The notes beneath the pieces are model-generated. The model was not told the DNA's origin and searched no databases. It worked only from the letters and a program-made list of their open reading frames with translations. This document shows, one piece after another, positions 44,903 through 53,529 of a stretch of DNA of 64,000 nt. The first letter of the stretch is position 1, and the number at the start of each line of letters is the position of its first letter. The position numbers and the translations under genes are program-made. Origin of the DNA: Candidatus Binatia bacterium (GTDB lineage Bacteria; Vulcanimicrobiota; Vulcanimicrobiia; Vulcanimicrobiales; Vulcanimicrobiaceae); NCBI GenBank assembly GCA_035541935.1, contig DATKMJ010000033.1, forward strand, positions 46,880-110,879, read 5' to 3'.

Positions 44903-45449
44903 CGCCGCCCGGCGGCTCTTCATCGGCATCGAACTCGACGAGGATGTGCGCGGCGCATGCGCCGCCGTCGGCGAATCGTTGCGAAAGACGGGTTTCGCGG
45001 CGAGGTACGAGTCGCCGGAGAAACTTCACGTCACGCTCGCCTTTCTCGGCAACGTCGAAGCGTCGCGGTACGACGAAGTGGCCGGCGCGTTGACAACCGC
45101 GGTCGCGCCGCTCGGGGCCTTCGCGGTAGTGCTCGACCGGCTCGGCGCGTTCCCGCACGAGCGCAAGCCGCGCGTCGTTTACGTCGGCGCTCGGGAGCAG
45201 GGCGCCGCCTTTCGCGCGCTCGCGCGCTCGGTGCGCGACGCCTACGCCGGGCTCGGCTTTACCTTCGAAACCGATGCGATCGCGCACGTCACGATCGCGC
45301 GCGTCAAAGAATCGAAGCGCCCGCTCCCGCTCCTCGAACTCCCGCCGATCGACGTCCGCGTCGGTGAAGTCGCGCTCTTTGAGTCCCACTTCGACCCAAG
45401 AAGCAACACGTCGCGCTACGACATCACCGCAACTGCAAGGTTGCGATAG
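44895..45449 (+). CDS. thpR: RNA 2',3'-cyclic phosphodiesterase (2H family, ThpR)
   Basis: A 184-residue 2H phosphoesterase. The two signature motifs are HVTLAFLG (about residue 45) and HVTIARV (about 135), whose His-x-Thr pairs open 2',3'-cyclic phosphates; the family was formerly called 2'-5' RNA ligase (LigT). RLFIGIELDEDV at the start is typical. Its start overlaps the end of the MBL gene by 8 bp, making it the last gene of the folD run. Confidence 0.93.
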   Translation: MADAARRLFIGIELDEDVRGACAAVGESLRKTGFAARYESPEKLHVTLAFLGNVEASRYDEVAGALTTAVAPLGAFAVVLDRLGAFPHERKPRVVYVGAREQGAAFRALARSVRDAYAGLGFTFETDAIAHVTIARVKESKRPLPLLELPPIDVRVGEVALFESHFDPRSNTSRYDITATARLR

Positions 45450-45768
45450 CCAGTCGCCACGTCTTCCACCTCCAGAAGAGGCCCTGACGATCGCTGCTTC
45501 TCACATCGCCGAAGGTCCTGTCCGGCCGATGCGTTCCCGCATCGGGCAGCCAGGAATATGAAGAGCTTGGGAGTGAGCCGCTGCGCGCTAAGCAGCTGCC
45601 TCGTTTCTGGGATGATCCCAAAACGTGCGACGACGCGCTTCTAATAAGGCGGATCGGACCGATCTTCGGGTGCCACCTTCAACCAAAAGAAGTGCCACGG
45701 GTGCCGGAGCGCCGAGGCGGCAGCGGAGATCCCGTTGCCGCCTCATAACTTCCACTCGCGAGAGCGAG
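45450..45768. other. Intergenic region with one strong hairpin
   Basis: No gene was supported here. A perfect 8-bp inverted repeat (CCGATGCG at 45526-45533 and CGCATCGG at 45538-45545, loop TTCC) may be a terminator for the folD-thpR run, though no T tract follows. A frame open for about 60 codons after 45557 lacks a start and family likeness. Confidence 0.4.
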
Positions 45769-46353
45769 CTACGCGGTGCTGCCTTGTCGCGGCGTTGTCG
45801 CGGAGTGCACCGACCGGAGCCTGAAGGCGACCGCCGCCTGCACAAGTCCGTACAGTAGAAAATATATGCCGATGAGGTATGCTGTAGCGTTGACGCCTTG
45901 CGCTCCACTGCGGAACACCCACACGCCAAACGCGATCGAGATGATCCCGCCGACGATGAAGAGCCACTCGTTATTGACTATATCGCGTAGTTGTATTCCG
46001 GCCGCGATTTGAAAAATACCCGATACAATCCACCATGCCGCGATGAAGTAGACAAACGCAAGCGTGCTGGCGATCGGCCAAAACCATATAATGCACGCAG
46101 CGACAATACTAAGGATGCCTTCAAGCAGCAATGCCCACCAGTAATCGCCGGCGGCACCTGCTACGGCTGCGGCGATTGCGAAAACGCCGGCCACAAACGC
46201 GTAAATGCCGAGGACGAGTACGAGCGCAACGAGGGCGTCGCTAGGATGTACGAACGCGATCACCGCGACGACGATCGCCGCCAGACCGCGCAAGAGCAAT
46301 AGCCACCAATTGCCGGTGATATTACTAAGTTTACTACTCATCGCTTGAACCAT
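45769..46353 (-). CDS. HdeD-like (DUF308) membrane protein
   Basis: About 194 residues with six membrane helices in three similar helical pairs. NWWLLLLRGLAAIVVAVIAF, YWWALLLEGILSIVAACIIW and EWLFIVGGIISIAFGVWVF show the repeat, each with the (W)-x-x-x-L-x-G-I-x-x-I-x-x-G core of HdeD/DUF308. HdeD is linked to acid resistance in E. coli, but most homologues have no known role. ATG 46353 has a GGAGG site seven bases before it; ATG 46368 lies too close to its GGAG. Isolated between non-coding stretches. Confidence 0.85.
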   Translation of the reverse strand: MVQAMSSKLSNITGNWWLLLLRGLAAIVVAVIAFVHPSDALVALVLVLGIYAFVAGVFAIAAAVAGAAGDYWWALLLEGILSIVAACIIWFWPIASTLAFVYFIAAWWIVSGIFQIAAGIQLRDIVNNEWLFIVGGIISIAFGVWVFRSGAQGVNATAYLIGIYFLLYGLVQAAVAFRLRSVHSATTPRQGSTA

Positions 46354-46729
46354 GATGGGAGCCTCCATTTCTCCTTAGCTTCGACGGCCTCGTGGTCTTA
46401 CGGATGAAGGTTGATTATGGCGTAGTACGACCGCTTGGCCTAGGATGCAGCTATCGTCGCTAGAAGTTTTGAATTTTTGAAGAATATATCGTCCACGTTC
46501 GCAACCAAATCTCCCGATGACCGAGGACCGTAAAGCGAGGCCACCCCCCGCGTCGGCAAGTCCCCGCACGACCCATAAGCTGACCGCAGAGCGCTTTTGT
46601 ACGGAATTCCCTTAACGGCGGCTGCAGCCTCTTACCTCGCCCTCGCAGGTCGAAACCGGGAGTTTGGACGCTGAAAAGAGCCCAATTGCATCGCGCAACC
46701 GCATGCATTTCGGTGAGAGAGTGTAGCTG
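46354..46729. other. Intergenic region, AT-richer patch, no gene seen
   Basis: About 375 bp between HdeD and the IscU-like gene. There is a locally AT-rich patch (about 46462-46490) that could hold a promoter for hdeD, but no convincing -35/-10 pair was found. No coding frame with a start, a ribosome site and family likeness exists on either strand. Confidence 0.4.
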
Positions 46730-47218
46730 CTAGCGGAGGTTGATGAGCAGCTTTCCGTTGTCGGCGCCCGATACGGGTGCCGCGGGTGGGGGCGGCGCCG
46801 CCGGCTTTGCGACGCGGGGCATCGCGGAGTAATCGGGTACGCTTCCGGCGCCGACCTTGGCGCGGTAATCGTCGAGCGCGACGTGAAGCGCCTCGAGCGC
46901 GCGCTCGGGATAATCCTTCTTCTTCTCGGGATAGCCGTCGAGTTGCGCCTCGATGTCGGCGGGCGTGATCGCCGCGGCCTCGTCGATCGTCTTGCCCTTG
47001 GCGAGTTCGACGACCAGACTACACGTCGCCGTTCCGAATCCGCAGCCGGTCGTGAAGTACGAGATCTCCTCGATCACCGCGCCCGGCCCGACCTTCAGGA
47101 AGAAGTTATACATGTCGCCGCACGAGTCGCTAAAGTACTCGCCGCTCGCGGTCGGGCTCTCCATCGTGCGAAAGCCGCTGCGCTCTTCGACCAGACGTTG
47201 AAATTTCGGAAAATCCAC
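46730..47218 (-). CDS. IscU/NifU-type Fe-S scaffold with unusual cysteine set
   Basis: A 162-residue protein of the IscU/NifU-N fold, on which Fe-S clusters are built. DSCGDMYNFFLKV (Cys33) and FTTGCGFGTATCSLVVELAKGK (Cys59, Cys66, seen in parts) are recognisable, with the KGKT-x-DEA turn. The third canonical ligand Cys (in K-L-H-C near residue 105) is absent; that region reads RALEALHVALDD. Cys66 may substitute. A Pro/Ala-rich tail is added. It is 3 bp downstream of sufR and divergent from the main suf operon. Confidence 0.8.
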   Translation of the reverse strand: MDFPKFQRLVEERSGFRTMESPTASGEYFSDSCGDMYNFFLKVGPGAVIEEISYFTTGCGFGTATCSLVVELAKGKTIDEAAAITPADIEAQLDGYPEKKKDYPERALEALHVALDDYRAKVGAGSVPDYSAMPRVAKPAAPPPPAAPVSGADNGKLLINLR

Positions 47219-47221
47219 TTG

Positions 47222-47866
47222 TTAACTGACTCCCTGAGTTGCCGGATGAAGCTCGAAGCAGCACTCTTTCCCGCCGTGGGCGAGCGACTCCGTCTGCTCG
47301 TGTTCGCCGCCGATCGTCTCGTCGATGACGTTATGGATCACTTGGCAGACTTCGGGGTGCTCCTTGGCGGCGTTCGAGTACGGACAGCTGTGTTCGTGCA
47401 GCGCGAAGCCGCCGTCGATCAGACTATACTCCGCAACGACGCCGCTCTTGCGCAGCATCTCGGTAAGCTGCGCGACGCGCTCTTCCGGCCGTTCGGCCGT
47501 GACTGCCAGACGCGCGCGCTCGACCGTGCGCTTTGAGAGACCGTCGAAGACGCGCGAAACGGCCTCCTCGCCGAACTGCGTGCGCACCTCGCGCAGCACC
47601 GCGCTCAGCATCTTGTCGTAGGCCTGCGGGAAGAGCCGGTCTGCGTCGGGCGTGAGCGAGAACTCATACGTCGGCTTGGTCGGGCCGCGCCGCACCGAGG
47701 TCTCGGCGACGAGGCCATCGCGCTCGAGGACCATCAACTGTTGGCGGACCGCGTTGGGCGAGAGACCGAACGACCGCGCCAGATCGGTGGCCGAGGCCGA
47801 GCCTCGCCGGCGGAGTTCGCTTACGATCTTCCCTCGCGTGGTCTGGAAGAAGCGATCGGCGTGCAT
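47222..47866 (-). CDS. sufR: SufR-like Fe-S-sensing transcriptional regulator
   Basis: A 214-residue regulator. The N-terminal winged helix (SASATDLARSFGLSPNAVRQ QLMVLERDGLV in two parts) binds DNA. The C-terminal part has four Cys in HSCPYSNAAKEHPEVCQ and KECCFELHP, like the C-x12-C...C cluster ligands of SufR. In cyanobacteria and mycobacteria, SufR represses suf operons when its cluster is intact. It is divergent from sufC with an 84-bp gap, the usual arrangement for such control. Confidence 0.9.
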   Translation of the reverse strand: MHADRFFQTTRGKIVSELRRRGSASATDLARSFGLSPNAVRQQLMVLERDGLVAETSVRRGPTKPTYEFSLTPDADRLFPQAYDKMLSAVLREVRTQFGEEAVSRVFDGLSKRTVERARLAVTAERPEERVAQLTEMLRKSGVVAEYSLIDGGFALHEHSCPYSNAAKEHPEVCQVIHNVIDETIGGEHEQTESLAHGGKECCFELHPATQGVS

Positions 47867-47913
47867 CTGCGGGCTATCCTAGCACGAAGGCGGGTAGATA
47901 GTAAAGTTTTTCC

Positions 47914-47943
47914 TTGACTTTCTAAGAGAGCCTCGGCTACCAT
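47914..47943 (+). promoter_or_regulatory. Candidate suf operon promoter (near-leaderless)
   Basis: TTGACT (47914-47919) and TACCAT (47938-47943) are 18 bp apart, a good sigma70-like pair. The expected start falls at or within a base or two of the sufC ATG (47951), and no ribosome site precedes it, so the mRNA is probably leaderless. The flanking AAAGT/ACTTT arms around the -35 could be a SufR operator; only five bases match in each arm. Confidence 0.5.
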
Positions 47944-47950
47944 AAAGCGC

Positions 47951-48718
47951 ATGCCCAACCAAGGCCTCGTCATCAAGAATCTCCGCTGCCGCGTCGCCGG
48001 CAACGAGATCCTCAAAGGAATCGACCTGACGGTCGAGCCCGGGCGCGTCCACGCGCTGATGGGCCCGAACGGCAGCGGGAAATCCACGCTCGCCTTCTCG
48101 CTGACCGGCCATCCGCAGTACGAGGTGAGCGGCAGCGTCGAGCTCGACGGCGAGGACGTTCTCGCGCTCTCTCCCGACAAGCGCGCCCGCGCCGGGCTCT
48201 TTCTCTCGTTTCAATACCCGGCCGCGATACCGGGAGTGAAGGTCGCCAACTTTCTGCACGCGGCGCGTCAAGCGGAGCGCCCCGGCGATCTCTCTCCGTC
48301 GAAGTTCAGGGCGCTGCTGGTCGAAAAGATGGAACAGCTCGGCATCGATCCGTCGTTCATGGGGCGGTACCTCAACGACGGCTTCTCCGGCGGCGAGAAA
48401 AAGCGCCTCGAGATGCTCCAGTTGGCGGTGCTCGCGCCGAAGTACGCAATTCTCGACGAGACCGACTCCGGACTCGACATCGACGCGCTCAAAGACGTCG
48501 GCAGTTCGATCGCGGCGCTGCGCGCGAGCGACGAAGGGCGCAACACCGGCTTCCTGATCATCACGCACTACCCGCGCATTTTGCAGTACGTCGTACCCGA
48601 CGTCGTGCACGTCATGATCGACGGACGCATCGTGAAGACGGGCGGTCACGATCTGGCGCATCGCATCGAGCAAGATGGCTACGACAAGATTCGGGAGGAG
48701 ACGCAGGCCGTTGTCTAG
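47951..48718 (+). CDS. sufC: Fe-S assembly ATPase SufC
   Basis: A 255-residue ABC-type ATPase. It has Walker A MGPNGSGKSTL, the Q-loop in FLSFQYPAAIPG, signature FSGGEKKRLEML and Walker B YAILDETDSGLDID (SufC-type D-E-T-D-S-G). It would energise SufBD scaffolds during cluster assembly. It starts the operon directly after the divergent sufR. Uniquely here, sufB is missing before it. Confidence 0.97.
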   Translation: MPNQGLVIKNLRCRVAGNEILKGIDLTVEPGRVHALMGPNGSGKSTLAFSLTGHPQYEVSGSVELDGEDVLALSPDKRARAGLFLSFQYPAAIPGVKVANFLHAARQAERPGDLSPSKFRALLVEKMEQLGIDPSFMGRYLNDGFSGGEKKRLEMLQLAVLAPKYAILDETDSGLDIDALKDVGSSIAALRASDEGRNTGFLIITHYPRILQYVVPDVVHVMIDGRIVKTGGHDLAHRIEQDGYDKIREETQAVV

Positions 48719-49907
48719 CGCGCTGACGTCCGCACCGCAGCGGACGCACGAGCTCTACCGGCACCTCTTGCCGCTCGACGCGGCGATACTCCCCGTCGAG
48801 GAGCGCACCCGCCTCCTCGATCGTTTCTTCGCGACCCCGAGCGGCAGAGAGAAGCCGGGCAGATTCTGGCGCATGGATTTCGAGTCGCTCGAGCCCGGCG
48901 CACACGCGTTCGATCGTCGCGGCGCAACGACGTTCGCGACGAGCGATCGCGCCGTGCTCGTCTGCGACCTCGCGACCGCCGCCCGGGAACATCCACGGCT
49001 GCTCGCGCGGGCCTTTGCGCGGACCGACCTCACCGCAACGAAATTCGGTGCGCTCGCGACGGCCTTTGCCGGCAGCGGCGTCTTCGTCTACGTGCCTGCC
49101 GATCACGCGTGCGACGAGCCGATCCGCGTTCGTCTCGAGGCGCCCGCGGATTCCGCCTTCTTCCCCCGCGTCATCGTGCTCGCCGAGCGCGGCGCGCGAG
49201 CGACGGTCATCGAGCGCCTTACGAGCGGCGAGAACGCGTTCGTCTGCGGCGCCGTCGAAATCGTCGGCGAGGAAAACTCCGATATCACCTATGCGTCGGT
49301 GCAGGAAGCCGGCGACGGCGCGCGCACCCTCTTCGGCCGCGCCGCGCGGCCGGGGCGCGACGCCCGGATCGCGTGGGCGTGCGCGGAGCTTGGCGCCGAA
49401 CTCGCCGCGGCCGATATCTCCGTCTCGTTCGAAGCGCCGGGCGCGGAGGCGAGCATAGCGGCGCTCTTCTTTCCGCGGGCCTCCCAGCACGTCGACGTCG
49501 TCAGCACCGTCGAGCATAAGGCCGGCGATGCAACCTCGGAGACGCTCGTCAAATCGGCGGCCCGCGAACGCGGCCAAGCGCGGTTCCTCGGAAACATCCG
49601 GATCGCCCCGCACGCTCAGGGCAGCGACGCGCGTCTTCGCGACGACGCGCTCTTGCTCTCGGCGACCGCGCACGTCGACTCCGTTCCCGCGCTCGAGATC
49701 GGCGCCAACGACGTCAAGGCGTATCACGGAGCGACGGTCGGCGCGCTCGACGCGGAGCAGATCTTCTACATGGAGAGCCGCGGCATCGAACGCGACGCCG
49801 CCGAACGGATGATCGCGCTCGGATTTTTCGAGCCGGCGATCGAGCGCTTTCCCACCGGCGACCTGCGCGACGAGATTCGCGCCGCCGTGGCGGCGAAGCT
49901 GACGTGA
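48711..49907 (+). CDS. sufD: SufB/SufD-family Fe-S scaffold (SufD-like)
   Basis: About 398 residues. The first third is helical and variable, and the rest is a right-handed beta-helix: GGE-x-x-x-like repeats, ARATVIERLTSG, DITYASVQEAGDGA and the conserved C-terminal SVPALEIGANDVKAYHGATVG (in parts), IGANDV-K-AYHGA being the SufB/SufD signature with the ligand His. SufD length and ending are better matched than SufB. TTG 48711 follows a GGGAGGAG site and overlaps sufC by 8 bp. Confidence 0.9.
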   Translation: MSSALTSAPQRTHELYRHLLPLDAAILPVEERTRLLDRFFATPSGREKPGRFWRMDFESLEPGAHAFDRRGATTFATSDRAVLVCDLATAAREHPRLLARAFARTDLTATKFGALATAFAGSGVFVYVPADHACDEPIRVRLEAPADSAFFPRVIVLAERGARATVIERLTSGENAFVCGAVEIVGEENSDITYASVQEAGDGARTLFGRAARPGRDARIAWACAELGAELAAADISVSFEAPGAEASIAALFFPRASQHVDVVSTVEHKAGDATSETLVKSAARERGQARFLGNIRIAPHAQGSDARLRDDALLLSATAHVDSVPALEIGANDVKAYHGATVGALDAEQIFYMESRGIERDAAERMIALGFFEPAIERFPTGDLRDEIRAAVAAKLT

Positions 49908-51163
49908 CCGTCGCGCGCTTCTCGGCCCAGGACGCCCTGAAGACCGACCGGATCGTCGCCGACTTTCCGATTCTCGCGCGCCCGACGTCGCGGGGAAAAC
50001 GGCTCGTCTACCTCGACTCCGCCGCCACGTCGCAGAAGCCGCGCGCCGTGATCGATGCGCTCGTCGAATACTACGAGCAGTATAACGCAAACATTCATCG
50101 CGGCGTCTACGAGATCGCCGAGCGCGCGACCGCCGAGTACGAGCGAGCGCGGGTAAAGGTCGCCCGTTTCATCGGCGCGGACGTTCCCGAAGTGATCTGG
50201 GTTCGCAATACGACCGAAGCGATCAACCTCGTCGCCTATTCCTGGGGCAACGCCAACGTACGCGCCGGCGACGCGATCCTTCTCAGCGAACTCGAACATC
50301 ACTCCGATCTCGTGCCGTGGCAGCTCCTCGCGGAGCGGACCGGCGCGCAACTGCGCTTCATTCCGATCGACGACCGCGGCGGATACGTGCTCGACGATCT
50401 CGACGAGCTGCTCGACGGCTGCAGGCTCGTCGCGGTGGCGCACGTTAGCAACACGCTCGGAACGATCGCGCCGCTCGAGACGATCGTGCCGCGGGCGCAC
50501 GCCGCAGGTGCCCTCGTGCTCGTGGACGGAGCGCAAGGCGCCCCGCACCTGCCGCTCGACGTCAAGGCGCTCGACGCCGACTTCTACGCCTTCAGCGGCC
50601 ACAAGATGCTCGGGCCGACCGGCATCGGCGCGCTCTACGGCAAGCGCGCGATCCTCGAAGCGATGCCGCCCTTCTTCTCCGGCGGCGATATGATCCGTAA
50701 GGTCGAGTACGCTCGCACGACGTTCAACGAACCGCCGCGCAAATTCGAGGCGGGGACGAGCAACATCGCCGACGCGATCGCCTTCGGCGTCGCGGTCGAG
50801 TATCTCGAAGCGGTCGGCATGGAGTGGGTGCGCGACCACGAGCAATTGTTGACCGCCTACGCGCTCGAACGGCTCGCGCCGCTCGAGCAGCGCGGGCTTG
50901 CGATCTACGGCCCGCGCGATCCTGCGCGCATCTCGGGGGTGCTCTCGTTCAACTTCGCCGACGTCCACCCGCACGATCTCGCATCCATCCTCGATACCGA
51001 AGGCATCTGCGTGCGCGCCGGCCATCACTGCACGATGCCGTTGATGGAAAAGATGGGCTGGGCCGCGACGGCGCGCGCTTCTTTCTACATCTACAACACC
51101 GAGGCCGACGTCGACGCGCTCTACGGAGGCATCGAAAAGGCCGCACGCGTCTTCGGCGTCTAG
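49904..51163 (+). CDS. sufS: SufS-type cysteine desulfurase
   Basis: A 419-residue PLP enzyme that removes sulfur from cysteine for Fe-S clusters. The PLP Lys lies in FSGHKMLGPTG and the catalytic Cys in RAGHHCTMPLM. The class-V aminotransferase core (LDSAATSQKP, NANIHRGVYEI, RNTTEAINLV) is complete. GTG 49904 overlaps the sufD stop. SufS plus the following SufU is the two-protein sulfur-transfer pair known from Gram-positive bacteria. Confidence 0.97.
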   Translation: MTVARFSAQDALKTDRIVADFPILARPTSRGKRLVYLDSAATSQKPRAVIDALVEYYEQYNANIHRGVYEIAERATAEYERARVKVARFIGADVPEVIWVRNTTEAINLVAYSWGNANVRAGDAILLSELEHHSDLVPWQLLAERTGAQLRFIPIDDRGGYVLDDLDELLDGCRLVAVAHVSNTLGTIAPLETIVPRAHAAGALVLVDGAQGAPHLPLDVKALDADFYAFSGHKMLGPTGIGALYGKRAILEAMPPFFSGGDMIRKVEYARTTFNEPPRKFEAGTSNIADAIAFGVAVEYLEAVGMEWVRDHEQLLTAYALERLAPLEQRGLAIYGPRDPARISGVLSFNFADVHPHDLASILDTEGICVRAGHHCTMPLMEKMGWAATARASFYIYNTEADVDALYGGIEKAARVFGV

Positions 51164-51173
51164 GGAACCCGGC

Positions 51174-51563
51174 GTGGACGACTTCTACCGCGACTTCATC
51201 CTCGATCACTACCGCAATCCCCGCAACTTCGGCACCCTCGACCACCCCGACGCGCAAGCCGAAGATCTCAATCCTCTCTGCGGCGATCAGATTCGTATGG
51301 AGCTGAAGGTTGACGACGGCGTCGTCAGCGACGTGCGTTTCTCGGGCAAAGGCTGCGCGATCAGCCAGGCCTCAGCCTCGATGTTAACCGAGCGCGTCAA
51401 GGGAATGCGCCTGGCCGACGTCGCGAAACTCTCGAAGGACGCGGTGCTCGAGGACGTCGGCATCGGCATCAGCCCGACGCGCATGAAGTGCGCGATGCTC
51501 GGCCTGCGCGTTCTCAAGAGCGCCGCGATCGGCCGGCTCGCCGCCTGGCCGGACGAGGAGTAA
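51174..51563 (+). CDS. sufU: SufU-type Fe-S scaffold/sulfur-transfer protein
   Basis: A 129-residue SufU. Three Cys ligands are in LNPLCGDQI, GKGCAISQAS and MKCAMLG, and the Asp of CGD is kept; together they bind zinc and take sulfur from SufS. The start MDDFYRDFILDHYRNPRN is typical. Ten bp after sufS. Its stop overlaps the DUF485 ATG, so acetate-transport genes may be on the same transcript. Confidence 0.95.
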   Translation: MDDFYRDFILDHYRNPRNFGTLDHPDAQAEDLNPLCGDQIRMELKVDDGVVSDVRFSGKGCAISQASASMLTERVKGMRLADVAKLSKDAVLEDVGIGISPTRMKCAMLGLRVLKSAAIGRLAAWPDEE

Positions 51564-51895
51564 TGCATCACGTCAAACCGGACCGCTGGGACGAGCTCGC
51601 GGCCGCGCCGGAGTTCCGCGCGCTCGTGCGGGCGCGGCGCCGCTTCGTAATTCCGGCGACGCTCTTCTTCATCGCCTACTATCTGGCGTTGCCGATCTCG
51701 GTCGGCGTGGCGCCGGCTCTGATGAGCCGGCCGGTGGCCGGACCGGTGACGCTCGCATACTGCTTCGCGCTCTCGCAATTCGCGATGGCCTGGATTCTGC
51801 TCGCGCTCTATCTGCGCGCCGCGCGAAGCTTCGATCTCGCCGCCGCCCGCATCCGCCGCCAAGAGACCCGCGAACTCGAAGACCGGAAACGATGA
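51563..51895 (+). CDS. DUF485 membrane protein
   Basis: A 110-residue protein with two membrane helices (FVIPATLFFIAYYLALPI; LAYCFALSQFAMAWILLALY). DUF485 proteins typically sit just before actP-like symporters, as here (4-bp overlap), and are thought to be their partner subunit. The ATG is embedded in the sufU stop (TAATG). Confidence 0.88.
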   Translation: MHHVKPDRWDELAAAPEFRALVRARRRFVIPATLFFIAYYLALPISVGVAPALMSRPVAGPVTLAYCFALSQFAMAWILLALYLRAARSFDLAAARIRRQETRELEDRKR

Positions 51896-53520
51896 TCGCC
51901 CAGCAGACGCTCGTGATGTTCGGAATCTTCGTCGGCATCACGCTGATCGTCACGTATTGGGCCTCCGGGCAGAGCACGACCGATCGCGGTTTCTACGTCG
52001 CGCACCGGCGCATCGGCGGCTTGCAGAACGGCTGGGCGATCGCCGGAGATTACGTCTCGGCCGCGGCCTTTCTCGGCATCACCGGGCTCGTCGCGTTCTA
52101 CGGGTTCGACGGCTTCGTCTACTCGGTCGGCTGGCTCGTCGCGTACCTCGCCGTGCTCTTTCTCGTCGCCGAACCGTTGCGCAACACCGGCAAGTACACG
52201 CTCGCAGATCTGATCTCGTTCCGCCTGCGCGGCCGCGGCGTCCGCGCCATCGCCGCCGTCTCGACGCTCGCAATCACGCTCTTCTATCTCATCGCGCAGA
52301 TGGTCGGCGTCGCCGCGCTGGTAAACGTGCTGCTCCCGCGATTCGGGGAGATTCCGGCGATCGCGGGCGTCGGCGTGCTGATGCTCGTCTACGTCATGTT
52401 CGGCGGCATGATCGCGACGACGTGGGTGCAGATCATCAAAGCCGGGTTGCTTCTCTGCACCGCGATCGGGCTCACGCTGCTGACGCTCGCGCACTTCCAC
52501 TTCTCGCTGAGCGAGTTCGCGAACGCCGCCGGCGCGGTTCCGATCAAAGGCAGCCCGACGAACCTTTTCGCCCCCGGTCTGCTCTTTCACGGTCCGCTCG
52601 GCGCGTGGAATCTCGCCTCGCTCGGCATCGCGCTCGTGCTGGGAACGGCCGGACTCCCGCACATCCTCATGCGCTTCTTCACGGTGCCGACGGCGAAGGC
52701 GGCGCGCATCTCCGTCGCGTGGGCGATGGTGCTCGTCGGCACCTTCTATCTGACGACGTCGTTCATGGGCCTCGGCGCGGCGACGATCGTCGGCGAAGAG
52801 CACATCGGGCGCAGACTCTACGCCGGGCAGGCTATCGGATACATCGCGCACCACCCCGAGCAAGAGACGCGCCTCAACGCGCAGCTCACGCACGACGGAT
52901 ACATCGTTCCGAGCGCCGATAGCAATCTTGCGGCGCCGTTGCTCGCCGCCAATCTCGGCGGCTCGCTTCTCACCGCCTTCGTCGCCGCGGTTGCCTTCGC
53001 GACGATTCTCGCGGTCGTGGCCGGGCTCACGCTCACGGCCTCGTCGGCGTTCGCGCACGACATCTGGTTCAGCCTGGTTCGCAACGGCCGCGGCGACGAG
53101 ACCGAGTATCTCTTCATCGCGCGCTCGACGGCGCTCGTCGTCGGGGTTTTGGCGATCGCACTCTCGGTCGCGCTGCGCGGCTTCAACGTCGCGTTCTTGG
53201 TCGGCCTCGCTTTCGCGGTCGCGGCGAGCGCGAACGTGCCGGCGATCCTTCTGGCGCTCTCGTGGCGGCGCTTCTCGCGCTACGGCGCGATCGCCGGGAT
53301 GCTCTGCGGCTTGATCTCCTCGCTCGTGCTCATCGCGCTAAGCCCGGTCGCATTGGGACGCCACGCGATCTTCCCGCTCGAGAATCCGGGCATCGTCTCG
53401 ATACCGATCGGCTTCGCCGGCGCCGTGCTTGGAACGCTGCTCTGGCGCGACCGGGAATCGGAGGCGATGTTCGACCAGTTCCACGTCCGCGCGACGACCG
53501 GCCTGGGCGCAGAGATGTAA
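51892..53520 (+). CDS. Cation/acetate symporter (ActP-like, SSS family)
   Basis: A 542-residue sodium/solute symporter with about 13 membrane helices. GDYVSAAAFLGITGLVAFYG and GTAGLPHILMRFFTVPTAK (in parts) match the ActP branch, which takes up acetate and related short acids. A larger-than-usual loop with TRLNAQLTHDGYIVPSADS sits between helices, as in many ActP proteins. Coupled to the DUF485 gene. No acs gene is in the window. Confidence 0.92.
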   Translation: MIAQQTLVMFGIFVGITLIVTYWASGQSTTDRGFYVAHRRIGGLQNGWAIAGDYVSAAAFLGITGLVAFYGFDGFVYSVGWLVAYLAVLFLVAEPLRNTGKYTLADLISFRLRGRGVRAIAAVSTLAITLFYLIAQMVGVAALVNVLLPRFGEIPAIAGVGVLMLVYVMFGGMIATTWVQIIKAGLLLCTAIGLTLLTLAHFHFSLSEFANAAGAVPIKGSPTNLFAPGLLFHGPLGAWNLASLGIALVLGTAGLPHILMRFFTVPTAKAARISVAWAMVLVGTFYLTTSFMGLGAATIVGEEHIGRRLYAGQAIGYIAHHPEQETRLNAQLTHDGYIVPSADSNLAAPLLAANLGGSLLTAFVAAVAFATILAVVAGLTLTASSAFAHDIWFSLVRNGRGDETEYLFIARSTALVVGVLAIALSVALRGFNVAFLVGLAFAVAASANVPAILLALSWRRFSRYGAIAGMLCGLISSLVLIALSPVALGRHAIFPLENPGIVSIPIGFAGAVLGTLLWRDRESEAMFDQFHVRATTGLGAEM

Positions 53521-53529
53521 GTTCTCGCG

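Noticed and set aside
45557..45750. Open frame of about 60 codons between thpR and the hdeD-like gene
   Set aside because: No ATG/GTG/TTG with a ribosome site, no family likeness, and open frames of this length are common at this GC content.
48612..50090. Minus-strand open frame antisense to sufC and sufD
   Set aside because: Arg-rich shadow. The suf genes overlap each other in the usual operon manner and have complete motifs.
51892..53520. Considered proline/sodium symporter (PutP) rather than ActP
   Set aside because: The DUF485 partner just upstream and the GDYVSAAAFLG segment are typical of the ActP branch.
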